Shown one piece after another: positions 23,401 through 33,614 of a DNA stretch of 64,000 nt. Below the pieces are notes generated by a model. The model was given only the letters and a program-made list of their open reading frames with translations. It made no database searches and was not told the DNA's origin. The DNA is from Diospyros lotus (Eukaryota > Streptophyta > Magnoliopsida > Ericales > Ebenaceae). A program made the position numbers and the translations under genes. The stretch spans positions 6,384,587 through 6,448,586 of the forward strand of contig NW_026267104.1 in the NCBI RefSeq assembly GCF_014633365.1, given 5' to 3'. Within the stretch, counting starts at the first letter, position 1. Each line of letters starts with the position of its first letter.

Positions 23401-26400
23401 AGGTGATGACTAAGAAAAGTTTTGGCTGTTGAAGTTACTGTAATTGAGTTTAGAGGAAAAAGTTCTTGCTATTACTGTATTTGTTTGATGACTAGACCTG
23501 GAAGCATCTTATAGATTGCAATTGGTGGTGATATTGAAATTGTGATTTTATATATTCACCTGATAGACTGCGTTATCTTTATGTTAGTGTCTTTTGACAT
23601 ACTAAAGTTTTGAAAATGCTGCATTCTATTAGATTAATGTTGAGAAAATTTGCATATATATGCATTGGAATTTTCTAAAAAATTAAGGTTGTATCTCAAC
23701 TTTTTCATTTTAAGGAAATGGAATAGTGGCATCCTTTGGAGGCTTACAGATAGGTGATGAAGGAATCGCTAGAAGGATCACCACACAAAGAGAGAAGAGG
23801 ATAGAAGGAGAAGAGAAGAAGAACCAAACGAGAACAAAGCATACCCCAGACCATTTGGACGAGAAAGAAGAAAGGCGAGGGGTGGGTAGCAAGTTTGACC
23901 TGAGAACGGTCAAACTTAGCAAAATTGGGGTTATGTTTGACCCTTTTAAAAATAAATTTTTTGTAAAATTTCAAAATACGAGGATAAGATTTTAGGTTTA
24001 ATTCTAGGCAAAATTGGAGCCAAATTTAAATTTATGTTGACGTAAAAATATTATTATGGTTCGGGTTAGGAACACACTATTAGAAGTATTTGTATTTTAA
24101 ATAACTTGGCATGATTATTATGCTCATATTGATTTTTATCTCATTCATTATATTCACTTTTTATTTGTCTACTTGTGGGTTATCTTGGCATTTCCATTAT
24201 GGCTCGAGTGTTTGTATCTCAACATTAATTGTAATTATTGGGCATAATAATAATTTAGTGAAGAACAAGTATATACCTGTCAAGTTATTGTTTGATAGGT
24301 TTAGCACTGTGATTGAAGTACAATTTCCAATGTGGGTTGGGATGAAACCAGTAAGGTTAGCATCTCTCAAGTGTAGAATCTTCAAATTAACCAGATTACC
24401 CAACTCCTGCGGGATCCCTCCTGCAAAACAATTATCCGGCAAAAATATTTAAGTAATTAGACGGGATTAGAGTAAAAAGACATATTAATAGAAAAATAAT
24501 AATATAAAATTAATTAACCACTTAACTTTACTTAACAAAAACAAGAAGAAAATGTGTTCTATATGTTTTTTTGTATTTTTCTAATGGAAACGAAAACTAA
24601 AAATAGAAATTTAAAAACTCTTATCAAATAATCCTTTACCAAGTCCATTAAAACATTAAGCCATTCAATAGACAATTCAAAATTATTTACTGACAAATAA
24701 ATTCCACAATCTAAGGGTCAATCAAAGTAAAAAGAGGACATGGATGAGTGCTTCAATGTCCTATGCAGGTAGAGCTGAGTTGATTAGAGCCACTTTTCAA
24801 GGTGTGGAATGTTTTTGGCTTTCAATATTGCCGATTCCAGCTGCGGTTATTGTCAAGATCACTCGATTGTGCAAAGCCTTCTTGTGGAATTCCAATCACT
24901 CGCTGGTTTCTTGGAAGGATGTCTGCCTTCCAAAATCAAAGGGTGGACTTGGTTTTAAAGATCTGAAGTGTTGGAATTTGGCCTTGCTTGTTAAAGCTTT
25001 ATGGAATATCCACCAAAAGAAAGACTCGTTATGGGTCTGATGGGTTAACCATGTCTATCTTTGCAATGGTACAATTTGGGGATGATCTCCAAGAAAGGGA
25101 GACTCGCCTCTGCTGAAGTGTATCCTGTCTATAAAAGACTCTCTTTGTCAATCGGAGGGGTCGATGGAGGCTGCCATTCAACTGCTATCTAGCTGGGCTG
25201 TGGGAGGCAGTATCTTATCAAGTGCCTATGAGTTTTTCCGTCCGAAAGGGGTTAAAAAGATATGGGACAGTTACGTTTGGAATGTGTCTATTACCCCTAA
25301 GCATGTCCTTATGCTGTGGCTTAGTGTTAAATCCAAACTGTTAACGAAGGATAATCTGTAATTTTTGGACATTGACAGAAGCTGCGGTCTTTATGGTTCC
25401 TGTGATGAGTCGCATCAGCATGTTTTCTTCCAGTGTTCAGTGAGTTCAGTGATTTTGGGGCATATTAAAGCTTGGCTTGGCATCCGCATGTCTATGTCTT
25501 CTATTGCTTAGTGCCTTAAAATGGCTTAAAAAATAGGCTAGTGTGTCTTTTTGGCAGAGTAAGGCTAAGAAAATTGCACTGACTAGTGCAGTCTACTTTC
25601 TTTGGACAGTTAGGACTCGTCATATTTTTAAGGCCAAAGTGTTGAGCCCCCAAGTCGCAGCCACCACAACCGAGGTTCCCACCGTGCCAGCACATGACCG
25701 CAATCTTGCACAAGCAACTGCTGCAGCCTGGTGCGCAAGCTAAGCCAGCACCACAAGCATCCGCAACAGATCAAGCCGCACTACCGCATGCTGGGTCGGC
25801 CGAGGCCATTTGTCTTGGTGCAGGCCGCATGACATGGGCGCTGGCGCCAACAAGGGCACCCGATGACAAGCCATTTGCACCATGCAGCACCAGCAGGGCC
25901 ACACAAGGCCCATGACAGGTGCATGGCCACAGAAGCACGCCCACTGCCAGCCAACCATTGCACCTGTTGACAGCAACCGCCCATAACCGCCCAATAACTA
26001 CCAACGCCAATAGTTGTATATTTTCATTTCCAACAGTCATGTCTTATATTTTACAAGATGTATCTCTTTGAAGGGTCACGAACAACCACTATATAAAGGG
26101 TTGTCTGGCTCATTTGTATTCATCAAGTAAATTAATACAAAGAGACCTTTATTTCTTAATATTCCGATTTTCCCCTTCTATCCCGCAATAGTAAGGCGTT
26201 AATCACCTTCCGAGGACCAGGGCATCCATCATTGATGTTTTCGTTGAGAGGCTACCCACTGCTTGGAAGACGTTCTCCGAAGTTTTATTTTCCAACCGAC
26301 CAACCAATAATGGCTGGAGTACCAACACACCGTGAAAGAATTGAAACCTTGGAATCTATGACCAACACCACGGAAGAGAGGTTTACAAGAATGGAACAAA

Positions 26401-29400
26401 ATTTGCAAAGACTCACGCTTTTGATGGAACAACAACAAGAGCAGCGTCAATCATCAAGGCGAAGTAATAGTAGATCTTCCCAAAGGCAGCGAACTGGATC
26501 TGTTAATCAGAGGAATGCCTCAAGATCTGAGAATGAATCTGAGGATGAGGAAAAAGAAGACGAAAGGGAGGATGAAGGAAACCTTTTTGGCTGCTATCGA
26601 TCTATTTTTAAGCCACGCTTGCAATTCCCCACATTTAGTGGCGAAGACCCCATCTCTTGGTTAAGTCGTGCCAATCAATTCTTCAAGACACAAGATATGA
26701 ACAGTCAAGAAAAGGCGAAATATGCTGCCTATTTTTTGGAAGGAGAAGCAAATCATTGGTGGCAATGGCTTTCACGTACCTATGAAAGTCAAGGCAAAAC
26801 CATCAAATGGAAAGACTTTGAACAAGAAGTTCGCACCAGATTTGGCCCCACTGGATACATGGATTATGATGAAGCACTATCAAAAATGCAACAGATTGGA
26901 TCCCTTAGAGATTACCAAAAAGAATTCGAGAGGGTCGCCACACAAGTAAGGGATTGGCCTGGAAAAGGCCTTAGTAGGGGCATTCGTGGGAGGCCTTAAG
27001 CCAGAGTTGGCAACAGAAGTTAAGTTGCACAGGCCTACCCATCTGCGACATGCCATTGAAATTGCAAGGCTTAAGGACGAGCAATTGCAGTCCATACGTA
27101 AGGCTTACGCCTACAAAGGCCCTGCCGTGGCTGCAAACATTAGCGGGTACAAGCCAAAGGTACCACCCCCGCCACAAGCCACGTCCAGCAAGCCTATTCC
27201 CCCAGGCGTAAAGCGCCTCTCATGGGCAGAAATGCAGAAGCGATGCGAGCAAGGCCTATGTTTTAATTGCAACGAGAAATTCACTCCGGGTCACAAGTGT
27301 AAGAAGGCCCAAGCGTTTCTGATCGAGTGTGACCTACAAGATTGGGACGAGGAGGAGGCAGAGCCTGATATGCCTCTTGACTGGCCTGCAGAAGGCACAG
27401 CAACAAATGTTGATGAACAGCCAGAAGTATCCCTACATGCTTTGGCTGGTTCATCCGGCCCACAGACTATGCGCATCACAACCTGGTTGCGCAACAAAGA
27501 AGTTAGCCTGCTTATTGATAACGGGTCAACGCATAATTTCATCAGCACAAGGATTGCCCAAAGGCTGCAGATCCCAATCACTCGCATAGACGCTTTTCAA
27601 GTGCGTGTAGCCAGCGGTGACAGGCTGACTTGCACCTAACAATGCAAGTCCGTTAGCCTGAAGATCCATCACATTACAGTGATGGTGGACCTATATGCCA
27701 TACCCTTGGCATGGGTTGACATCGTATTGGGTGTGCAGTGGCTATCTCAATTGGGCAAAGTGGCATTTGATTACAAGCGACTCGCTATGGAGTTCACACT
27801 TGGAGGCCGACAAGTATGCTTGTCAATGCAACCTGGTCACAACCGTGCAGCCAACGAAAATGAAATTCAGAAGTTGATCCGAGCGGGTGGTGGATGCTAT
27901 GCCATTCAAGTGGCAACCCAACCCCGCAGTCAAGAAGATTTTCCAGCAACAACCGACCCACCGAGGGAAGAAATAACAGTAGACATTCAAGAGGTACTTG
28001 CAGATTTTCCTTGAGTCTTGCAAGAACCAACCACCCTACCACCAAGCAGGGATTGTGATCATTGCATACCCCTCATAGACGAGCAACAGCTCGTAAATGT
28101 ACCCCCATACAGGTACGCCCACCACCAAAAAGATGAGATAGAGAAGCAAGTAAAGGAAATGCTTCATCAGAATCTCATACGACCGAGCACGAGTCCTTTT
28201 TCTTCACCAGTTCTACTCGTCAAGAAGAAAGACGGTACATGGTGCTTTTGCATTGATTACCGCGCCCTAAACAAGGCTACAGTGAAAGACCGATTTCCTA
28301 TCCCTTCAATTGATGATATGTTAGATGAGTTGGGAGGCGCAACCATCTTTTTAAAGTTGGACCTACGTGCAGGATACCATCAAATCCGCATGTACCCACA
28401 AGACATCCACAAGACAACCTTTCGAACCCATCATGGCCATTACGAATATCTCGTTATGCCATTCGGACTATGCAACGCCCCATCGACATTTCAAGAGGCA
28501 ATGAATTAGATTTTTCAGCCAGTGCTTCGTAAGTTTGTCTTGGTATTTTTTGATGACATATTAATTTATTCCAAGACAAGAGCACAACATTTACTGCATT
28601 TGCGGCAAGCACTCACCATACTGGCCCAAGCCCACTTTTGCATCAAACTATCCAAGTGCGCATTCGGCCAGACAGAGGTAGAGTATTTGGGGCATTGGAT
28701 CTGTCCAGAAGGAGTTAAGGTGGACACCCGCAAGATTGCTGCCATGCAGTCTTGGCCGCAGCCTACCAACATTACCCAACTCCGAGGCTTCTTGGGACTC
28801 ACCGGCTACTACCGCAAATTTGTGCGGCACTATGGAATCATCGCCAAGCCGTTAACTCAATTGCTCAAGAAAGGCAATTTTCAGTGGACAGATAAAGCAA
28901 ACCAAGCCTTCGCAGAACTCAAGCAAGCCATGACATGCACCCCTATCCTGGCTATGCCAGATTTTTCCCAACCGTTTGAAGTGCATACAAATGCCATCAA
29001 TGTTGGCATCGGCGCTGTGCTGGTGCAGCAAGATCGGCCAGTGGCCTACCTTAGTAAGGCCCTTGGGCCAACTAAAGTAACATGGTCCGCATATGCCAAA
29101 GAAATGCTAGCCATCATTGAAGTAGTCAGAGTATGGCATCCATATCTCTTGGGGCAACGTTTTAAGATTGTTACTGACCAGCAGCCATTGCGGTACTTGC
29201 TAGAGCAGCGAGTTCTCACACTCGCCCAACAAAAATGGGTGGCAAAGCTTATGGGCTTTGACTATGAGATTGTATACCGACCGAGTGCCCAAAACAAGGT
29301 GGCTGATGCCTTGTCCCGGCGGGAAGATGGGCCACAACTGCTACCCATCACAGGGCCTACATGGGCAATTTGGTAGCAGATACGAGATGCACTCACAACC

Positions 29401-32400
29401 GACCAGCGAAGCCAAGAATTAATACAAGCCATCGAAGAAGGTACTTCCCCTGATGATTATGAATTACGAAATGGCCTTTTACTGTACAATGGGCGAGCAT
29501 ATGTTCCAGATATGTAGGATCTGAGGGTCAACCTGATCCGCCATTTCCACAATTCAAGGGAAGGAGGCCATTCGGGAAGTTACCGCACCTGGAAAAGACT
29601 GAACCGCCTCTTCTATTGGGAAGGCGTGAAGCAGCAGATAGCCAGGCACGTGGCTGAGTGCGACACCTGCCAGCGCGCTAAGAGCGACTCCACACTCCCT
29701 AGCGGATTGCTGCAACCCTTGCCCGTGCCTGAACAAATCTGGGAGGACTTAACAATGGACTTTGTAGAGGGCCTTCCAAAATCCCAAGGATTTTCCTCTA
29801 TTCTAGTCGTGGTGGACCGATTGAGCAAATATGCTCATTTCATCCCTTTGGTTCACCCATTCACAGCCCAGTCCGTGGCTCGTGTGTTCATGCAAACAGT
29901 GGTGCGGCTACATGGCCTGCCACGCACTATCATCACCAACAGGGACCGCATCTTCACCAGCCATTTCTGGAAGGAGTTGTTCAAGATGCTAGGGACTGAA
30001 CTTTCTGCTAGTTCCTCATACCACCCACAAACCGACGGCCAAATGGAGGTCACCAACAGAACATTGGAGCAATACCTCCGTTGCTTTTCACAAAGCAATC
30101 CCCACACTTGGGCCGATCATATAGCATGGGCAGAATACTGGTACAATACCACATTCCATCAATCATTGGGGCGGACACCATTTGAAGCCGTTTATGGGCG
30201 GACTCCTCCAACACTTGTCTCATATACGCCCAACCAATCCCCCATGGACAGTGTGGATCAAGCATTGGTGGAACGAGATGAACTCTTGGAAGAGTTAAAA
30301 ACCAACTTGGTCAAGGCACAATCTCGCATAAAGAATTACTATGATCAAGGGAGGCAAGACAAGCAATTTCAAGAAGGCGACATGGTTTATGTCAAGCTCC
30401 GACCAAGAAGGCAGAAGAGTGTGACTTTTGCTGCAAAGATGAAGTTGGGCTACCGATACTATGGGCCCTGTAAGATCCTTCAGAAGATTGGACCCATTGC
30501 ATACAAGTTAGACTTGCCGGCTGACACACGCGTGCATCCAATTTTTCATGTGTCACAACTCAAAGCCAAGGTGGGCCATCTCACCGATGTTGTGCACAAT
30601 TTGCCTGAGCTTAATGAAGACACCACCTTGCTGGTCCAGCCCTTAAGGGTCCTAGACTACCGTGTGGTCAAGAAGAATCGCAAGAAGATACCGGAGGCAC
30701 TGGTGCAGTGGGAGAACATGGCACCCGAGGAGGCTACATGGGAGTCAACCGAGTACCTTGCCTACCAGTTTCCCTACTTGCATCTTGAGGACAAGATGGT
30801 TCCCAAGGGGGGGGGGGGGAATGTTGAGCCCCCAAGTTGCAACCACCACAACCGAGGTTCCCACCGTGCCAGCACATGACTGCAATCTTGCACAAGCAAC
30901 TGCTGCAGACCCACAGTTGCTGCAGCCTGGTGCGCAAGCTAAGCCAGCACCACAAGCATCCGCAACAGATCAGGCCGCACTGCCGCATGCTGGGCCGGCC
31001 GAGGCCATTTGTCTTGGTGCAGGCCGCATGACATGGGCGCTGGCGCCAGCAAGGGCACCCGATGACAAGCCATCTGCACCATGCAGCACCAGCAGGGCCA
31101 CGCAAGGCCCATGACAGGTGCATGGCCACAGAAGCACGCCCACTGCCAGCCAACCATTGCACCTGTTGACAGCAACCGCCCATAACCGCTCAATAACTAC
31201 CAACGCCAATAGTTGTATATTTTCATTTCCAACAGTCATGTCTTATATTTTACAAGATGTATCACTTTGAAGGGTCACGAACAACCACTATATAAAGGGT
31301 TGTCTGGCTCATTTGTATTCATCAAGTAAATTAATACAAATAGACCTTTATTTCTTAATATTCCGATTTTCCCCTTCTATCCTACAATAGCAAGGCGTTA
31401 ATCACCTTCCGAGGATCAGGGCATCCATCACAAAGTCCATCCGTGAATAACATCATTAAGAGGGTTAAAACAAATGTATGCAGAGTTATTTTTGTTTTGT
31501 ATCCTCATGTTTTAACTCACTATGAGGCTTTTATTATAGATCGTTAGCTTTGGTTATTTCCTTTGTATTGCTTGGGGATGCCCAGTGTATTTGTACAGTT
31601 TATTTTGGTCTATACATTTTATTTCCTGATAAAAAAAAGTAAGGAGAGGACATTACATATGTAGTTGAAATCACTGTTTTCAAAATCGGACTGGACCGGC
31701 CTGTCGGACTGGTTTAACCGGGAACCGGTGGCCTATCCGGTCCAGTTTGACATAAAAATTCAAATCTTCTTCAACCCGATCAAAACCGGTTGAACCGGGA
31801 ACTGGGTTGACCCCGATTTTTTCACATTCTCACTTATTTTTAAATTTTTAATTCTTAATTAATTCTTTAATAACATATATAACAATTATATATAAAATAT
31901 TAGTTGTATATTAGTTAATAATAGCATTTCTCATAATAATATATAGAATATTAGTATTTTAAATATATATTAAAATATATATTTAATATATATTATTTAA
32001 TTATAATATATATATATATATGACATCATCCGGTCGGACTACTCCGATCTAACCGGTCGGACCAACTGACCCGTGACCCAATTAATAGGCCGGTTCGCTC
32101 TCTGGTCCGATTTTTGAAACATTGGTTGAAATCCAACCACAACCAAAACAAAGAGTAGACAAACAAACAAGAGAGAAATCTAAACAGCACAAACACATAA
32201 AGATCAAACAGAATGATAACCAATGCTTTGGGTTGATAGATCCAATGAATTGCTTTCTCTCTTTTCATATGGAGTGGATCTGTGGATGTGGATCAGGAAC
32301 ATGCTTTCGGTTGATCCAAAAGGATTGGGATGGTAATTCTGGAAAGGTAAAATTTATCCATGGAGGAAAACGAAGAACAGTTCAGTTTAGACACTAGGGA

Positions 32401-33067
32401 TCAACTGTGGATTGGAGGGTGCACTCTTTCATGGATCTCATATATATATATATGATAAATTGTACAAAAAGTACTCTAAAACGTATTCTATTTATTCTAT
32501 ATGAATAAGATGTGTACAAGTATTAAAAACAACTGTAAAAAATCTTACCTTTCAAATTGTTTCAACCACAGGACGGATGCAAGTGTTCAATCACGCATAA
32601 AAATGAAATTCTTAAGTAACTTAACTGAAAGATAACTAGAACTAAAATAGAAGGTTGCCATTAATTAGATTATGTACCTGCCAAATTGTTTAGGCCAAGA
32701 AATAACTCCTCAAGCTTGGTTAAGTTCCCGATCTCCCTTGGTATGAATCCAGTGAATTTGTTTTTCGACAAACCCAATACTTGAAGGTTTGAGCACTCTT
32801 GTAAACCCCATGGAATTTGGCCTTCTAATTCATTGCCAGATACTCTAAAGTATTGCAGTTCTGGAAGATAACGACACACGTCTGTTGGAAGCCTGCCACT
32901 GAGCTTGTTGTACATAAAAGAGATATATTCAAGTGACGAGATGTTGAAGATGCCAAATGGTATAGGGCCCTGAAGTTGGTTACCGTCCATGACCAGCCCT
33001 TTTAGCCTCTCAAGTTTACCAACTTCTTCTGGAACATTTCCTGCATGAGATTACTACTGTTTCAGTG

Positions 33068-33106
<39 letters not shown>

Positions 33107-33614
33107 CTGAAAAGCTGTTATTCTCAAGATTCAATAACTGAAGCCTAGGAAAGGGACCCAACCACGATGCGATCTGTCCGGTGAAGTTATTAAATGCAAA
33201 ACTAAGGATCACCAATCGACGAAGATGAGCCAATTCTTTGGGGAGATCACCATGGAAATTATTGGCGGTAAGGTCCAGCGAAACAAGAAATGAGAGGTTC
33301 CCCAAATCTGGAGGGATGGTACCTATGAGGCCCATGTTAGCAATGTTTAAGGTTGCAACTCTTTTGTGGCGAGCATTGCAAGTTACTCCAAACCAAGTAC
33401 AAACCGGCGTGCTATTAGTCCAGTTCTTGAGCAACACATTGGTAGGGTAAAAAATATGGGATTTCAAAGCAAAAAGAGCAGATTGATCAGTGTCAATGTT
33501 GGTCACTGTTCCAGCCAAGGAAGATTCAAGACAATAATGCACCGAAAACATGGTAACAAGAAGAAGAAGTAAGCATGGTTTCTCCATGAGTGAATCGGAA
33601 TCTTTTGGATACAT
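17493..33614 (-). CDS. RLK-1: LRR receptor-like kinase, subfamily XII type (5 exons)
   Basis: A plasma-membrane receptor kinase of the pattern-recognition class. I place exons at 33614-33107, 33040-32678, 24420-24277, 19950-17950 and 17842-17493. All internal joins use GT-AG and keep frame. The first three are phase 1 within the LRR array; the last cuts the kinase at A-P-E-Y. Starting at the ATG at 33587 (M-E-K-P-C, directly before a hydrophobic signal peptide) gives about 1,112 residues; the upstream ATG at 33614 adds nine. Domains: signal peptide, LRR N-terminal cap ending 'C-T-W-F-G-V-T-C', about 25 LRRs, a transmembrane helix ('[12 protein letters not shown]'), and a kinase. The kinase has [20 protein letters not shown] and D-F-G. 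Cys before the catalytic Asp makes it non-RD, as in FLS2, EFR and Xa21. Ligand unknown. Introns 2 and 3 (8.3 and 4.3 kb) are full of transposons. Transcription across them is untested. Confidence 0.88.
20525..20640 (-). pseudogene. Relic duplicate of RLK-1 exon 3
   Basis: This stretch aligns along its length with RLK-1 exon 3 (24420-24277), including the shared 'gatcttcaaattaact' and 'cccaactcctgcgg' blocks. It has a one-base deletion (GCGGATCC against GCGGGATCC) and a changed splice acceptor (CCTGCA on the plus strand became CCCAGA). It lies 3.8 kb away in the next intron in the same orientation. It looks like a decayed tandem copy of one LRR-encoding exon. Confidence 0.8.
20850..21600 (+). 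repeat. AT-rich stretch with GATT repeats, possible LTR relic
   Basis: The 20975-21155 part is an irregular array of 'gattgattgactgattg' type. It is followed by a TATA-like 'cctatttaaaggcttctcc' near 21240 and then sequence with two 'gaatcaacgggtc'-type repeats (near 21408 and 21456). This could be a promoter-bearing LTR of an old element, but I could not find matching ends or a target duplication. Confidence 0.35.
21662..22842 (-). repeat. 147-bp direct repeats flanking an 887-bp GC-rich segment
   Basis: 21662-21808 and 22696-22842 are equal in length and differ at about five sites. Read on the minus strand the repeat encodes '[15 protein letters not shown]', which resembles the zinc-binding domain following LINE reverse transcriptases. 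The segment between them (21809-22695) changes from AT-rich to very GC-rich. It holds three variants of a 31-bp 'gatgggtgaccctcttatgg' repeat (21850-21935) and a block of CCCCGAGTGACCC-type repeats (22500-22610). Its origin is unclear. Confidence 0.7.
22843..24276. other. Rest of RLK-1 intron 3, no gene seen
   Basis: No coding signature was recognised. A short palindrome ('agaagatgctat' and 'tagcatcttct') stands at 22831-22856. An A-rich, charged open frame at 23726-23995 has no recognisable domain. Confidence 0.5.
24742..25639 (+). mobile_element. LINE (non-LTR retrotransposon), 5'-truncated, first part
   Basis: The 24744-25040 frame encodes the region just after a plant L1-type reverse transcriptase ('S-Y-A-G-R-A-E-L-I', 'A-F-L-W-N', '[14 protein letters not shown]'). 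Next comes a zinc-binding RT-associated domain ('[12 protein letters not shown]' and a C/H cluster near 25380-25440). It has several stops. It is cut at 25639 by the chromovirus, and its 3' end resumes at 31436. Bases 24724-24741 ('aaagtaaaaagaggacat') recur with two changes at 31636-31653 and are the LINE target duplication. Confidence 0.85.
25640..26231 (+). repeat. Chromovirus 5' LTR
   Basis: 592 bp, TGTTGAGCCC at the start and CATCCATCA at the end. A TATA-like 'actatataaagggttg' lies near 26086. It matches 30822-31430. Confidence 0.92.
26310..27660 (+). pseudogene. Chromovirus gag and protease, one frameshift
   Basis: Gag begins at the ATG at 26310 (M-A-G-V-P-T-H). It has a Gln/Ser-rich linker, an acidic patch and a retrotransposon capsid core ('F-P-T-F-S-G-E-D-P', 'G-E-A-N-H-W-W-Q-W'). 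An extra G near 26960 shifts the frame, and the true continuation ('[14 protein letters not shown]') is in the next frame. Next come a zinc-knuckle-like [14 protein letters not shown] and a protease '[11 protein letters not shown]', with Asn in place of the Ser of D-S-G. A TAA at 27637 interrupts it. Confidence 0.88.
27661..30879 (+). pseudogene. Chromovirus pol: RT, RNase H, integrase, chromodomain-like tail
   Basis: A single frame continues from the protease to 30879 with stops only at 28012 (TGA), 28507 (TAG), 29374 (TAG) and 29516 (TAG), besides the one at 27637. RT: '[11 protein letters not shown]', '[12 protein letters not shown]' and the catalytic 'V-F-F-D-D-I-L-I-Y'. RNase H: '[15 protein letters not shown]'. 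Integrase: zinc-binding 'C-D-T-C-Q-R-A-K', then 'M-D-F-V-E-G-L-P', 'T-N-R-D-R-I-F' and 'H-P-Q-T-D-G-Q-M-E'. The tail '[14 protein letters not shown]' is the chromodomain-type ending. Most stops are one C-to-T or G-to-A step from an expected sense codon. Confidence 0.9.
30822..31430 (+). repeat. Chromovirus 3' LTR
   Basis: 609 bp, directly after the G-rich polypurine tract (30805-30820). It matches the 5' LTR apart from about 17 substitutions and a 17-bp duplication at about 30905-30921. Confidence 0.92.
31436..31635 (+). mobile_element. LINE 3' end after the chromovirus
   Basis: The LINE sequence resumes after the CAAAG duplication and ends in a short A-run (about 31631-31638). That is followed by the second copy of the LINE target duplication, 'aaagtaaggagaggacat' (31636-31653). 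The last codons before the tail read 'F-I-I-D-R' then a stop. Confidence 0.75.
31673..32124. mobile_element. Mutator-type MITE, 452 bp, in RLK-1 intron 2
   Basis: The ends are inverted: 'actgttttcaaaatcggac' on the left, and the complement of 'ggtccgatttttgaaacattg' on the right. The 9-bp sequence GTTGAAATC flanks both sides (31664-31672 and 32125-32133), the duplication length of Mutator-like elements. The outer parts are rich in CCGGTT motifs and the middle is a long AT-rich tract. No coding capacity. Confidence 0.82.
33072..33103. repeat. (GA)n microsatellite next to a splice donor
   Basis: About sixteen GA repeats fill the first half of the 66-bp RLK-1 intron 1 (33106-33041). On the coding strand it is a (CT)n run starting two bases after the GT donor. 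Confidence 0.9.

Larger units (their letters stand above)
25640..31430 (+). mobile_element. Full-length chromovirus (Ty3/Gypsy) inserted in the LINE
   Basis: LTRs lie at 25640-26231 (592 bp) and 30822-31430 (609 bp; the extra 17 bp is a local duplication near 30910). The target duplication CAAAG is at 25635-25639 and 31431-31435. A polypurine tract with a 13-G run precedes the 3' LTR. The interior has gag, protease, RT, RNase H, integrase and a C-terminal chromodomain-like segment, in that order. About 17 substitutions separate the LTRs (roughly 3%). I could not find a normal TGG-starting primer-binding site after the 5' LTR. It sits in the second intron of RLK-1, antisense to that gene. Confidence 0.93.

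Noticed and set aside
25694..26040. Ala/Pro-rich and Trp/Cys-rich frames in the chromovirus LTRs (also 30734-31239)
   Set aside because: They are present in both LTRs as shadows of repeat sequence and do not correspond to a known product.
32122..32397. 91-codon plus-strand frame near the MITE
   Set aside because: No domain; lies in an RLK-1 intron on the opposite strand.
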